Below, piece by piece: positions 15,787 through 25,856 of a stretch of 33,645 bases of DNA. Each line of letters begins with the position of its first letter. Positions within the stretch are counted from its first letter, which is position 1. The stretch is from assembly GCA_029007845.1 (NCBI GenBank), contig JAQXIP010000109.1:1-33645 (forward strand). The letters run 5' to 3'. A model generated the notes under the pieces. It saw only the letters and a program-made list of their open reading frames with translations, was not told where the DNA came from and ran no database searches. This stretch comes from Clostridiales bacterium. Lineage in GTDB: Bacteria; Bacillota; Clostridia; Lachnospirales; Lachnospiraceae. Position numbers and translations under genes: made by a program.

Positions 15787-15860
15787 CGGGGTGTGGCTCA
15801 GTTTGGTAGAGCGCAACGTTCGGGACGTTGAAGTCGCAAGTTCGAATCTTGTCACCCCGA
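15787..15860 (+). tRNA. tRNA-Pro (anticodon CGG)
   Basis: The 74-nt gene folds as a full cloverleaf. The acceptor stem is CGGGGTG (15787-15793) with CACCCCG (15853-15859), and the discriminator is A15860. The anticodon stem CAACG/CGTTG holds the loop TTCGGGA with anticodon CGG at 15821-15823. The T arm reads CAAGTTCGAATCTTG. No CCA is encoded. Confidence 0.95.
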
Positions 15861-15896
15861 CTATTTTTGTCTAACGATATTCTGGGGTGATGAAAA

Positions 15897-16157
15897 ATGG
15901 CAGGATCAGGAGGAAAAAATAACTGGGCTTTATTTCTGATGATTTTATCCGGTGTTGTGCTTGGCGGCTTTATAGGTATGCTGAGTGAAAAGGTGTCGTT
16001 CTTATCGTGGCTTTCATACGGACAGAGTTTTGGGCTTAGTAATCCGGTTACACTGGATCTTGGGGTTATGGCACTCACATTCGGAATTACGGTACATATT
16101 TCCATTGCCAGCATTATAGGTGTTGTGATTGCGATTATTATTTACCGAAAATTATAA
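15897..16157 (+). CDS. DUF4321-like small membrane protein
   Basis: The 86-residue product has two hydrophobic segments, about 10-30 and 55-83, joined by a short loop containing SWLSYGQSFGL. Its length and composition match DUF4321 proteins of Clostridia, which have no known role. GGGGTGATG lies just before the ATG. It starts 36 nt after tRNA-Pro and ends 23 nt before the phosphodiesterase gene, so it may be read from the same transcript. Confidence 0.8.
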   Translation: MAGSGGKNNWALFLMILSGVVLGGFIGMLSEKVSFLSWLSYGQSFGLSNPVTLDLGVMALTFGITVHISIASIIGVVIAIIIYRKL

Positions 16158-16180
16158 CACACACCAGGGAGTGTTCCAAG

Positions 16181-18013
16181 TTGTCGAAAAAAACAAAGTT
16201 GAGTTTGATGATAAAGAAAACAAGTGATTTGCTGTTGAAAGATATTCTGCGCCTGTCGGTATATCAGGTGCTTTATTTTTTAACGGCTTTTTTTATATTA
16301 AAGCCATTTTTTGAGCTGGTTTTACAAATTGCAATGAAGATTCAAGGTTACAGTTACATCACAATGGAGAATCTCACTTATTTTCTAAGAAAACCATCTA
16401 CAATTATTCTCGGACTTATTTTTTTGTTTTGCGCTGGAATTTTAATCTTATATGAGATGTCGGTTCTTACCATGATTTTTGCCGCAAAAATCCAGGGGCA
16501 CCGAGTTACAATATTTGGAATGATGTTTCTGACGTTCAAAAAATTATTTCATAAAAAATGGAAGAATATTGCTGCGCTGATTCCAGCTTCCTATATGCTT
16601 TTATTTGCATATAATATTCCGCTTATTCTGGTGCTGTTTACAAAGTCAAGAATACTTCTCTATCTTCAGAAAATACTAAATCTGGGTAAGTGGAGAATCC
16701 CGGTTATTATACTTGTTGCAGCTTTATTTTATGTGCTTCTTCTGGCTGGTCTTTTTGTTATCCAGGAATGTATTTTGGATGATAAAGGGGTGCAGGAGGC
16801 TATTTTTTCGGGAAAACGGTTATTAAAAGGGAAAATGAAGTCTCATATTTTGTTATTTGTTATCTGGAATGGGATTCTCTCAGTTATTTGTCAGTTGTTA
16901 TATATCAGTATTCTTTTTATATCTGTTTTGGTAATTTATATTACGGTGAAAAAAGCTTATGTGTTAGCCAGCTTTTATATCGTCTATGAACACGTCAAGC
17001 GATATGTGGGCTTTGCTGCCTTTCTTATTTTTACAACTGCCAATACGTTGTTAGTTACCTATGCTTATATCCGTCTTAGAAAATCCAGTGAAGTTCCGCT
17101 TAGGAAAAGTCCGGTCTGGACAAAGAAAATCCGGCAGTTCAGCCGGATTCAGCAGGTTATTCTTGTATGTTTACTTGTATTTGTGCTAGTGTTGGATGTT
17201 ACGAATGTTAAGACCTATATCCGCGGGGCGGTTAAATGGAAAAACAGTGATCTGGGCAATGTAAGGATTACAGCACACAGAGGCGCATCTGACAGTGCCC
17301 CGGAGAATACACTGCCTGCGATTCAGAAGGCAATTGATGAAACGGCTGATTTTGTGGAAATTGATGTTCAGGAAACAAAAGACCAGGTGGTAGTGCTGAT
17401 GCATGATCCGGATACAAAACGGACGACCGGCAAAAAGAAGTTTATCTGGAAAATGACGTATGAGCAAGTGCAGGAGCTGGACGCAGGCGGATGGTTTTCT
17501 AAAAAATATAAAGATACACCGATACCAACTCTTGAAGAAACAATGCTTTTAGCAAAGGGAAAGATTAATTTGAATATCGAGATTAAGACAAACCAGCATA
17601 CGCCGGACTTAGAAGAACATGTGGTGGATCTGATCAAAAAATACCGGATGCAGGATCAATGTGTCATAACCTGTGTTCACTACAGTTCACTTGTAAAAGT
17701 AAAGAAAGCAGATAAAAATATCAAAACAGGATATATTACAACTACTTCGATTGGAAATATCGATAAAAAAGGGGTTGTGGACTTTTACAGTATGAAGTCG
17801 ATTTTCATTAATAAAGAGAATGTAGAGAATCTTCATAAAAATGGTAAAGAAGTTCATGCATGGACGGTGGATAAAAAAAATGAGATCCGCCGGATGAAGC
17901 TTCTTGGAGTGGATAATCTGATTACGAATAAAGTGGTGCTTGCAAGAGAGATTGTCAATAAAAATGATACAAACCAGAATCTGATTAATATTATCAACTA
18001 TGTGTTGAAATGA
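16181..18013 (+). CDS. Membrane-anchored glycerophosphodiester phosphodiesterase
   Basis: The 610-residue protein has an N-terminal region with about six to eight membrane segments (about 20-345) of the GPDPase_memb type, then a GDPD domain (about 360-600). Catalytic signatures are AHRGAS (H366), FVEIDVQ, MHDPDTKRTT with the second histidine, and NIEIKT. The late AWTVD and GVDNLITN motifs are typical of GDPD. GDPD enzymes split glycerophosphodiesters into glycerol-3-phosphate and an alcohol; the membrane form may act on lipid head groups or teichoic-acid-like material. The start is a TTG at 16181 behind GGGAG; an in-frame ATG at 16208 lacks a binding site. Confidence 0.92.
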   Translation: MSKKTKLSLMIKKTSDLLLKDILRLSVYQVLYFLTAFFILKPFFELVLQIAMKIQGYSYITMENLTYFLRKPSTIILGLIFLFCAGILILYEMSVLTMIFAAKIQGHRVTIFGMMFLTFKKLFHKKWKNIAALIPASYMLLFAYNIPLILVLFTKSRILLYLQKILNLGKWRIPVIILVAALFYVLLLAGLFVIQECILDDKGVQEAIFSGKRLLKGKMKSHILLFVIWNGILSVICQLLYISILFISVLVIYITVKKAYVLASFYIVYEHVKRYVGFAAFLIFTTANTLLVTYAYIRLRKSSEVPLRKSPVWTKKIRQFSRIQQVILVCLLVFVLVLDVTNVKTYIRGAVKWKNSDLGNVRITAHRGASDSAPENTLPAIQKAIDETADFVEIDVQETKDQVVVLMHDPDTKRTTGKKKFIWKMTYEQVQELDAGGWFSKKYKDTPIPTLEETMLLAKGKINLNIEIKTNQHTPDLEEHVVDLIKKYRMQDQCVITCVHYSSLVKVKKADKNIKTGYITTTSIGNIDKKGVVDFYSMKSIFINKENVENLHKNGKEVHAWTVDKKNEIRRMKLLGVDNLITNKVVLAREIVNKNDTNQNLINIINYVLK

Positions 18014-18055
18014 AATAAGAGACAGGAAAAATCTGGCACAAAATTATTTTTTTCA

Positions 18056-18085
18056 TTGACGGAAGGAATTTATTCGTATTATAAT
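18056..18085 (+). promoter_or_regulatory. Promoter of gdhA
   Basis: TTGACG (18056-18061) and TATAAT (18080-18085) are separated by 18 nt. The transcript would have a leader of about 145 nt before the ATG at 18236. Confidence 0.75.
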
Positions 18086-18093
18086 TAGTCTGA

Positions 18094-18120
18094 TGGGGTT
18101 TTATTAAGGGATTAACCCCA
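18094..18120 (+). promoter_or_regulatory. Leader hairpin upstream of gdhA
   Basis: A 7-bp stem, TGGGGTT (18094-18100) with AACCCCA (18114-18120), closes a 13-nt loop right at the expected start of the gdhA transcript. It may stabilise the 5' end of the mRNA. No known riboswitch class was recognised in the leader. Confidence 0.4.
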
Positions 18121-18214
18121 GGTCGGATTCCGTTGAATGGTTGGTGCTGCAATGGGGTAGATGTCTGGTTATTTGGCAGAGGATGACAGCTGATTTTTTG
18201 ATTACAATAATTAG

Positions 18215-19570
<1,356 letters not shown>

Positions 19571-19600
19571 TCCATCATAATTCAATCTTAAAATCTTAAG

Positions 19601-19633
19601 AAAAGCCCGCAGATTAAGGTCTGCGGGCTTTTT
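19601..19633 (+). terminator. Rho-independent terminator of gdhA
   Basis: A perfect 13-bp stem, AAAAGCCCGCAGA (19601-19613) with TCTGCGGGCTTTT (19620-19632), has a 6-nt loop and runs into five Ts. It lies 30 nt after the gdhA stop. Confidence 0.95.
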
Positions 19634-20016
19634 GTCGAATTGTCAGAATATTTTCCGAACAGGAGAAAAAAGGACAAAAAATAAGTGCGTTGGTTACAAA
19701 ATGGTTACAAGTGGGCTACAGCCTGTTTTGAAAGCGGTACCGTCCTTATTTGGGAGGGCATGCCCAATAAATGAGTTTAGATGAACTTTCAAAAATATCC
19801 TATATGAAAAACGTGATAGGAATCAGTACGTTTCAAAATGTATTAACACTTAGCAGGAAAATAGATTGATTTCCCAATTTGTTGCTGTTTTATGTTATAA
19901 TGTGTTATGTGATTACTGTGCATTTTTTCTTTATCTTGTTTTGTGAAATTCAATGGGAAGATACATTGTTATACTCATAAAGGAGATGCCAAAAGAAATA
20001 AAGGAGTTGATTTTGT
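19634..20016 (+). promoter_or_regulatory. Long intergenic region with 11-nt repeats and a promoter
   Basis: No gene is seen in these 383 nt. At 19692-19724 there are three units of 11 nt, GGTTACAAAAT, GGTTACAAGTG and GGCTACAGCCT, spaced one helical turn apart. The palindrome GGGCATGCCC lies at about 19757-19766. An extended -10 box (TG at 19893-19894, TATAAT at 19896-19901) probably starts the transcript of the next gene, though its -35 box is weak. AAGGAG (about 20001-20006) precedes the TTG start at 20017. Confidence 0.5.
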
Positions 20017-21684
20017 TTGAAACATGTTATAAAAACGGCGCTGATTACTTCTCTTGTTATGCTTGTTCTGGCAACAGCTAGTGTTGTGGCACTCTCTTGT
20101 GTGAGCCGTTCCAATGAGAAAAAGGCGAAAAACGAACAATTAATGGAACTGGATTTTGTGAATACAGTGAATGAACAGGAAGAGTTTCAGGAGAATGCAG
20201 TAACAACGATATCGGAAGAGGCAGGGAATTTGAAGAGTATGAAGCAGGAGAAGCTTCAAACGGTTTATAGCGTATCTCATTCTGGTAAAGTGGAAAAACA
20301 GTTAAATAAATGGAAAAAACGGGAAAAACACACGTTTGATAATCCTTTGTTTGTCTGGAACCCTTTTGGAACAAATGTACTGGGATTGTATGTATATTAT
20401 GAAACACCGGAAAGATCTTATCTTTCCTATACGATTCAGGTGGGAAATGATGAGACAGTTCCGAATTTTAACCGCAGTATTTATGAGGATACGGCAGACA
20501 ATCTTGACGTGACGCATGAGCATCAGATGATCGGTCTGGTTCCAGGAAAAGTAAACTATATTGTAATGAAGGAATGTACGCAGGGTGGAAAAATAAATGC
20601 AGTGAATGTTTATCGACTGGATCTTACGGAACATGTACTTTCCAAAGAAGCAATCCTTCCAAATGACGGAATCAGTGATTCACATCTGCCGGAACGGGGA
20701 TTATTTGCGGTGGCAGATAAAAAATATCTTCGTTTTTATGATAATTCAGGTATTCTTCGTGCTGCCATTCCGACTGGAGATAAACACAGTGCACATATGG
20801 AAGAGTTGGAGAAGGAAATACTTTTTTCTTATGCAAGGGGAAAATATGCGGTGCTCTCTGGTATTGGAAAGGTGACGAAACAGGTAACCTTATCTTCGAA
20901 ATATGTTGATGAACAGGAATATACTTATAATGAATATGGGCAGATCTGGCTTATTGCTTCCGAAAAAAAGGGCAGTACTACAAAGGATCAGATTGTCTCA
21001 CTTGATTTGAATACTGGTAAAACAAAGCTTCTCATTGATATGAAGAAAATCTGGAAAAAGCTGTATCAGAAGAATAAAAATCAGGACTGGATTCAATTAA
21101 ACAGCATTGCATTATCCGGAAGTTCTGATGTCATTGTAAGCTCCGGAAAGTACTCCTCTCTTATAAAACTCACAGGAATCACCGGATATACACCAAAGGT
21201 GCAATATGTGATTTCGGAGGATAAAACCTTAGCATCGATCTTATCCATAAAGAAAAAGCGTTTGAAAAAAGCATCCTATGAGGATGGCGCATGGTCAGAA
21301 GAAGATGCAGATTTTAGCGGTTTATACCAGCCTTGTTCGCTTACGAGAGTGGATGACTTTTCTCTTGCAGAAGGGCAGTATTATATCGTTCTTTATAATA
21401 AGAACAAAAAATCCGGCAAGAGTGCAAAATTCTATCAGCTTCTGGTGGATGAAAATGCTGGAAATTATGGTTTACAAGAAAAGGGAGATCTTGCCAATTC
21501 GGAAAAGGGTGGAAGCGTACAGCTTTTGAACCAAAACCGGGTTGCTTTTTCTGGTGCAGAGAAAAAGGTAGCAGAATATGATGAAACCGGGTATCGGATT
21601 CAATCCCTGGATCTATCTAAGCTGGCATCCGGTCAATTAACGGAATGCAGAAAATATACGATGGACGGCATATGGTTTCAGTGA
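20017..21684 (+). CDS. Unrecognised membrane-anchored extracellular protein
   Basis: The 555-residue protein starts with a basic end and a hydrophobic segment (about 5-28), which is a signal anchor or, less likely, a lipoprotein signal (ALSC). A charged Glu/Gln/Lys-rich stretch (about 30-110) follows. The remainder is rich in beta-strand-like segments with Tyr, Gly and Asp, such as GLFAVADKKYLRFYDNSG and QIVSLDLNTGKTKLLIDM, which resemble blades of a beta-propeller. I do not recognise the family. The start is a TTG with AAGGAG at a spacing of about 10 nt; no ATG with a better site is near. It stands alone behind its own promoter and converges on the SDR gene. Confidence 0.7.
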   Translation: MKHVIKTALITSLVMLVLATASVVALSCVSRSNEKKAKNEQLMELDFVNTVNEQEEFQENAVTTISEEAGNLKSMKQEKLQTVYSVSHSGKVEKQLNKWKKREKHTFDNPLFVWNPFGTNVLGLYVYYETPERSYLSYTIQVGNDETVPNFNRSIYEDTADNLDVTHEHQMIGLVPGKVNYIVMKECTQGGKINAVNVYRLDLTEHVLSKEAILPNDGISDSHLPERGLFAVADKKYLRFYDNSGILRAAIPTGDKHSAHMEELEKEILFSYARGKYAVLSGIGKVTKQVTLSSKYVDEQEYTYNEYGQIWLIASEKKGSTTKDQIVSLDLNTGKTKLLIDMKKIWKKLYQKNKNQDWIQLNSIALSGSSDVIVSSGKYSSLIKLTGITGYTPKVQYVISEDKTLASILSIKKKRLKKASYEDGAWSEEDADFSGLYQPCSLTRVDDFSLAEGQYYIVLYNKNKKSGKSAKFYQLLVDENAGNYGLQEKGDLANSEKGGSVQLLNQNRVAFSGAEKKVAEYDETGYRIQSLDLSKLASGQLTECRKYTMDGIWFQ

Positions 21685-21701
21685 AAAAGCGGGTTTATCT
21701 G

Positions 21702-22460
21702 TTAACGGGATTTTTTTGACTGGATCTGATACTCCAGGGAAAGAAGTGCAGAAACCGGGAAAAACTTGGCAGCCAGGTAAGTACACCGCATAAAGAAACC
21801 TGGAATGATGATTCGCTTTCCGGCTTCAATCTGTTTCATGGTATAGCGGACACAATGATTACAGGAAATGCTCTGAACACCTTTTTTGCATCCGGCTCTT
21901 TTCTGGAAACCGGTATTGATCGGACCAGGACATAATACTGCGATCCTGACTGGGCGGTTCATTTTCTTTAGTTCATAATCCAGAGCAAGGCTGTATTGAA
22001 TCACGTAAGATTTTGATGCGGCATAGGCAGACATAAGTGGAGTAGGAGCAAAGCCTGCAAGGCTTGCCACGTTTAAGATGGTTCCATGTTCCATATGGGC
22101 TGCAAAATATTTTGTCAGAATATGGACGGCAGTAACATTCGTTTGAATCAATTCATATTCTTCTTCGAGCGGGATCTGTTCCATGTTGCCCCATTTTCCG
22201 AAACCGGCACATTGAATGACAAGAGACAGAGGCTGCTCGCAGTATTTTTTTGCAATGCGAAGCGCTTCTGAAGAATCTGACAAGTCAGCGGAATCAATGA
22301 TAAAATTCTGATGCGGATACCGGTTCTGCAATTTTGTCTGCAAGGCGGTTAACCGTTCCTTGTTTCTGGCCACGAGAATTAAGTGATAGCCCTTACTGGA
22401 TAGAAAGTTTGCAAAAGCGAGTCCAATCCCGCTTGTTGCTCCGGTGATAAAAGCATACAT
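21702..22460 (-). CDS. Short-chain dehydrogenase/reductase (SDR)
   Basis: The 252-residue product is a classical SDR. It has the NAD(P) motif TGATSGIG near the N-terminus and an Arg after the second strand (LVARNKERL), suggesting NADP. The conserved CAGFG block is present, a catalytic Ser lies in NVASLAG, and YAASK is the catalytic pair. A Cys pair in SCNHCVRYTM near the C-terminus and the hydrophobic end (CTYLAAKFFPVSALLS) are similar to SDRs linked to lipid or ketone reduction; the substrate is unknown. AAGGAGG precedes the ATG. It lies downstream of the CheY gene on the same strand, but a terminator stands between them. Confidence 0.92.
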   Translation of the reverse strand: MYAFITGATSGIGLAFANFLSSKGYHLILVARNKERLTALQTKLQNRYPHQNFIIDSADLSDSSEALRIAKKYCEQPLSLVIQCAGFGKWGNMEQIPLEEEYELIQTNVTAVHILTKYFAAHMEHGTILNVASLAGFAPTPLMSAYAASKSYVIQYSLALDYELKKMNRPVRIAVLCPGPINTGFQKRAGCKKGVQSISCNHCVRYTMKQIEAGKRIIIPGFFMRCTYLAAKFFPVSALLSLEYQIQSKKSR

Positions 22461-22495
22461 GCAAGTCCCTCCTTAGGCGAGAAAGAGAAGTAAGA

Positions 22496-22526
22496 AAAGC
22501 TGTCCTCATCTGTGAGTGACAGCTTT
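22496..22526 (-). terminator. Terminator after the CheY-like gene
   Basis: On the minus strand a 9-bp stem, AAAGCTGTC with GACAGCTTT (22496-22504 and 22518-22526), closes a 13-nt loop and continues into TTCTTA. It lies 24 nt past the stop of the CheY gene and just before the SDR gene. Confidence 0.7.
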
Positions 22527-22549
22527 CTAAATGGAAAAAGAATCCGTAC

Positions 22550-22912
22550 TTATTTTTCGATAACTTTTGAAACGATATCTTTGATTTGGTCAGCCTCAAA
22601 AGGTTTTGCTAAAAATTCAACAGCACCATATTTGATGGCCTCTAACATCTTTGTCTTCTGACCCGCTGCAGTAACCATAATAACTTTTGCGGAAGCATCA
22701 ATGTTATGGATGTTTTTCAATGCTTCAATACCATCCATAACAGGCATAGTAATATCCATTGTCACAAGATCCGGCTTCAAAGAAGTGTATAACTCAACAC
22801 CTTCTGCGCCATCCTTTGCTTCACCAACAATTTCATGCCCATTTGATTCCAACAGATTGCGAAGTACTTTTCTTGATGTTCTGGAATCGTCCACGATTAA
22901 AATTCTAGCCAT
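22550..22912 (-). CDS. Single-domain CheY-like response regulator
   Basis: The 120-residue protein is a lone receiver domain. It has the acidic pair D8/D9 (LIVDDSRTSR), the phosphoacceptor D53 (MDITMPVMDG), T81 (MVTAAGQ) and K103 (LAKPFE), which is complete for phosphorylation. There is no output domain, so it acts by binding a partner, as CheY does. The ATG at 22912 has AGGAGG nearby; a longer frame to 22954 is not supported. The gene starts 16 nt after the stop of a putative CheX-like protein, a likely functional partner. Confidence 0.93.
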   Translation of the reverse strand: MARILIVDDSRTSRKVLRNLLESNGHEIVGEAKDGAEGVELYTSLKPDLVTMDITMPVMDGIEALKNIHNIDASAKVIMVTAAGQKTKMLEAIKYGAVEFLAKPFEADQIKDIVSKVIEK

Positions 22913-22928
22913 AGTTGTTCCTCCTAAA

Positions 22929-23816
22929 TTAATTAATGCTAATCGGATTATCAATGCTTACAATCAGTTTCACGTTTTTACCGTTAATTGAAACTGGAAC
23001 CATATAAAAATCCTTATCTGCAGATAAGGTAACCTGATTATAATATTCCGGAGGCAGCATATCAATGTCTACATTTTCATGGCTTAATTTGGAAGCAAAT
23101 AAACCATTTATACAATTAATAAACTCCTCAACCGCATCAAAGGCATCTGCGTCAACTGTTTCAAATGCTTCGTCTGCATAAGGAACTGCAATGGATAACA
23201 GAGCATCCCCTTCTCCGGCAAAAGCAAGTAAAATGTGATGATCGCCGTCTACTTTCTGAAGAGCAAGCGTATTAGTTGGAAGAGTAGTAAGTGTCTCTGC
23301 TTTTCCGAAGCAGATGTTCGTACTGATAAAACGGTTTACGTTTCTTAACGCAAGTCCAATCAGATCCTGATAGAACGGTGCATCAATCTGGACAAATAAT
23401 GGAAGAATGCGGTCGATATCGCCACTTTTAACTGCTTCAAGATCGGAATCGCTAAACTTGTTTTCATGCTGGAAATCTTTGCAGCAGGTTTCAATTTGTG
23501 CCAAATTCATAATATTCAGTTCTGTAGCAGACTGAACAAACTGCATATATGGATTTCCCTGCATTTTTAGAAGCTGGCCAACCTGCTCATCGGTCAGGTA
23601 ACCCTTCTCAACGGCAATATCTCCAAAACGCTTATCCATCGTTGCCTGTAACTGATTTACTTCATCAGCCTGCTTTTCTGTCAGCATTTTTTCTGCAACA
23701 GCAATCAGTCCTAATTTTACGCGGATTGTTTTCTGATAATTCAGTATCTCATCGTACTGTGACGGGGAAATGATATTTTTCCCGACTAAATATTGGCCAA
23801 AGTATTGACTAAACAT
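22929..23816 (-). CDS. Two-domain protein: MshEN-like N-terminus and putative CheX-like C-terminus
   Basis: The product is 295 residues. The N-terminal region (about 1-100) has two helical LxxxxII(S/T)xxQ(Y/A)xE units, such as LVGKNIISPSQYDEIL and VEKGYLTDEQVGQLL. This pattern resembles the GspE/MshE N-terminal domain, which binds c-di-GMP in some proteins. The C-terminal part (about 125-295) resembles CheX/CheC-type phosphatase or chemotaxis-modulating domains (ISTNICFGKAETLTTLPTN, then FDAVEEFINCINGLFASKL). Both assignments are tentative. GGGAG precedes the ATG at 23816; the GTG at 23822 is too close to it. It is co-transcribed with the CheY gene. Confidence 0.7.
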   Translation of the reverse strand: MFSQYFGQYLVGKNIISPSQYDEILNYQKTIRVKLGLIAVAEKMLTEKQADEVNQLQATMDKRFGDIAVEKGYLTDEQVGQLLKMQGNPYMQFVQSATELNIMNLAQIETCCKDFQHENKFSDSDLEAVKSGDIDRILPLFVQIDAPFYQDLIGLALRNVNRFISTNICFGKAETLTTLPTNTLALQKVDGDHHILLAFAGEGDALLSIAVPYADEAFETVDADAFDAVEEFINCINGLFASKLSHENVDIDMLPPEYYNQVTLSADKDFYMVPVSINGKNVKLIVSIDNPISIN

Positions 23817-24005
23817 ATGCACTGGCTCCCTTCTTTATGTACATTCTTTTATAATTATACAATATAATTTCAAAAAATCCTAGTACCAATTTCAAGAAAT
23901 TGTTATAAAATCTATGCAAATTGTCCTTCAATCAGTTTTCTTTTGAATAAAAATTGTAAAAAGTGAATAAATATAGCTTGTCTGGTTAATTTTCAGGAGA
24001 TTTTG

Positions 24006-24014
24006 TGCTATACT
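24006..24014 (+). promoter_or_regulatory. Extended -10 promoter of argS
   Basis: TG at 24006-24007 followed by TATACT at 24009-24014 forms an extended -10 element about 50 nt before argS. The -35 region is weak. The rest of the 250-nt gap upstream is AT-rich and shows nothing else clear. Confidence 0.5.
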
Positions 24015-24066
24015 AAAATTTATTGAAGTAGGGAAATATGCAAAATAAAAGGAGAACTTGACGAAG

Positions 24067-25842
24067 ATGGAGAAGTTAATTACGTTACTGGAAAAAGAAG
24101 TGAAGAATGCGTTTTTGAAAGCTTCTTATGATGAGAAGTATGGATTTGTTGTTGTTTCGAACCGTCCGGATCTGTGTCAGTATCAGTGTAACGGGGCAAT
24201 GGCTGCTGCAAAAGAGTACCATAAGGCACCGTTTCAGATCGCAAATGAGGTTCTTACCCACCTTTCGGATTGCGAGCTATTTGAGAAAGTGGAAGTCGTG
24301 AACCCAGGTTTCATCAACATGACTTTAAAGGATCAAGTCCTTTCCGATTATGTGACACAGATGAAATCACTTCCAAAGTTTGGGCTTGAAGAGGCAAAAG
24401 AGCCGAAAACGATTATTATTGATTATGGCGGACCGAATGTGGCGAAGCCGCTTCATGTAGGGCATCTGCGTTCTGCAATTATTGGGGAGAGTATTAAACG
24501 GATCGGTAAGTTTATGGGACATCATGTAATCGGGGATGTTCATCTGGGAGACTGGGGACTTCAGATGGGACTGATTATAACCGAACTGCATAAAAGAAAA
24601 CCGGAGCTTGTTTATTTTGATGAGTCTTATGAAGGGGAATACCCGGAAGAGGCACCTTTTACCATCAGTGAATTAGAAGAGATTTATCCATGTGCCAATG
24701 CTTACAGTAAGGAACATCCGGAGTTTAAGGAAGCTGCCATGAATGCTACTTATGAGCTGCAGCAGGGAAGAAGAGGCTACAAGGCACTTTGGAATCACAT
24801 ATTAAATGTTTCGGTTGCCGATTTGAAACGCAATTATGATAATCTGAATGTATCTTTTGAGTTGTGGAAAAAGGAAAGTGATGCACAGGCCTACATTCCG
24901 GATATGGTTCAGTATATGAAAGAAAATGGCTATGCCCATATTAGTGAAGGGGCGCTTGTCGTTGACGTGAAAGAAGATACAGACACGAAAGAAATTCCGC
25001 CATGTATGATCTTAAAGTCGGATGGAGCAACTCTTTACAATACAACGGATCTTGCGACGATTGTGGAACGGGTAAAGTTATTCCAACCGGATGCTATTAC
25101 TTATGTCGTTGATAAACGGCAGGATCTGTATTTTGAACAGGTATTCCGCTGTGCTAAGAAGACAAAACTGGTAGATGATCATGTAAAACTGACATTTCTT
25201 GGATTTGGTACGATGAATGGAAAAGACGGAAAACCATTTAAGACCCGGGATGGTGGTGTAATGCGTCTGGAACACCTGATTTCCCAGATTGATGATGCTG
25301 TGTATGAGAAAGTCATGGCAAACCGGGATCTTCCGGAAGAGGAAGCAAGGGAAATCTCCAGCAAAGTAGGCATGGCGGCAATTAAATACGGCGATTTATC
25401 CAATCAGGCTTCAAAAGATTATGTGTTTGATATTGACCGGTTTACCTCTTTTGAAGGAAATACAGGACCATATATTCTGTATACGATAGTCCGGATTAAG
25501 TCTATTCTTGCAAAATATGCTTCCGTGTATGGTGACAGTGAAAAACTGGCTGAGAATGTTATTCTGCCAGAGGATAATGCAAGTCAGAGAGAACTTCTTC
25601 TCATGCTTGTAAAATTCCAGGATACAATACAGACTGTGTATGAAGAGAATGCGCCGCATCGTTTGTGCCAATATATCTATGAATTGTCCAATGCTTTTAA
25701 TAAGTTCTATCATGAAACAAAAATTGTCTCTGAAGAGGACAAGGAAAAACGGGAATCTTATGTGGCACTGAGTATTTTTACAAAACAGGTTCTGGAGACT
25801 TGTATTGATCTGCTTGGAATGGAAGCACCGGAGAGAATGTAA
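24067..25842 (+). CDS. argS: Arginyl-tRNA synthetase
   Basis: The 591-residue class I synthetase charges tRNA-Arg. It has the N-terminal additional domain with SNRPDLCQYQCNGAMAAA, the HIGH-type motif KPLHVGHLRSAIIGE, DVHLGDWGLQMG, and the KMSKS-region equivalent GKPFKTRDGG. The anticodon-binding domain follows, with NTGPYILYTIVRIKSI and the end LLGMEAPERM. The start at 24067 (MEKLITLLEKEV) fits the family; the upstream in-frame TTG at 24058 is only 3 nt from GGAG. An ATPase gene begins 14 nt after the stop. Confidence 0.96.
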   Translation: MEKLITLLEKEVKNAFLKASYDEKYGFVVVSNRPDLCQYQCNGAMAAAKEYHKAPFQIANEVLTHLSDCELFEKVEVVNPGFINMTLKDQVLSDYVTQMKSLPKFGLEEAKEPKTIIIDYGGPNVAKPLHVGHLRSAIIGESIKRIGKFMGHHVIGDVHLGDWGLQMGLIITELHKRKPELVYFDESYEGEYPEEAPFTISELEEIYPCANAYSKEHPEFKEAAMNATYELQQGRRGYKALWNHILNVSVADLKRNYDNLNVSFELWKKESDAQAYIPDMVQYMKENGYAHISEGALVVDVKEDTDTKEIPPCMILKSDGATLYNTTDLATIVERVKLFQPDAITYVVDKRQDLYFEQVFRCAKKTKLVDDHVKLTFLGFGTMNGKDGKPFKTRDGGVMRLEHLISQIDDAVYEKVMANRDLPEEEAREISSKVGMAAIKYGDLSNQASKDYVFDIDRFTSFEGNTGPYILYTIVRIKSILAKYASVYGDSEKLAENVILPEDNASQRELLLMLVKFQDTIQTVYEENAPHRLCQYIYELSNAFNKFYHETKIVSEEDKEKRESYVALSIFTKQVLETCIDLLGMEAPERM

Positions 25843-25856
25843 GGGGGCACACCCAT

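Noticed and set aside
15787-15860. tRNA-Pro as an integration site for a mobile element
   Set aside because: No integrase, no repeated 3' tRNA fragment and no phage-like genes are seen downstream.
15716-16114. Minus-strand open frame of 132 codons
   Set aside because: It runs antisense through tRNA-Pro and most of the DUF4321 gene and has no plausible start signal.
23500-23816. Type II secretion or type IV pilus ATPase fragment, from MshEN-like similarity
   Set aside because: There is no Walker motif and no pilus gene nearby; the second half instead looks CheX-like.
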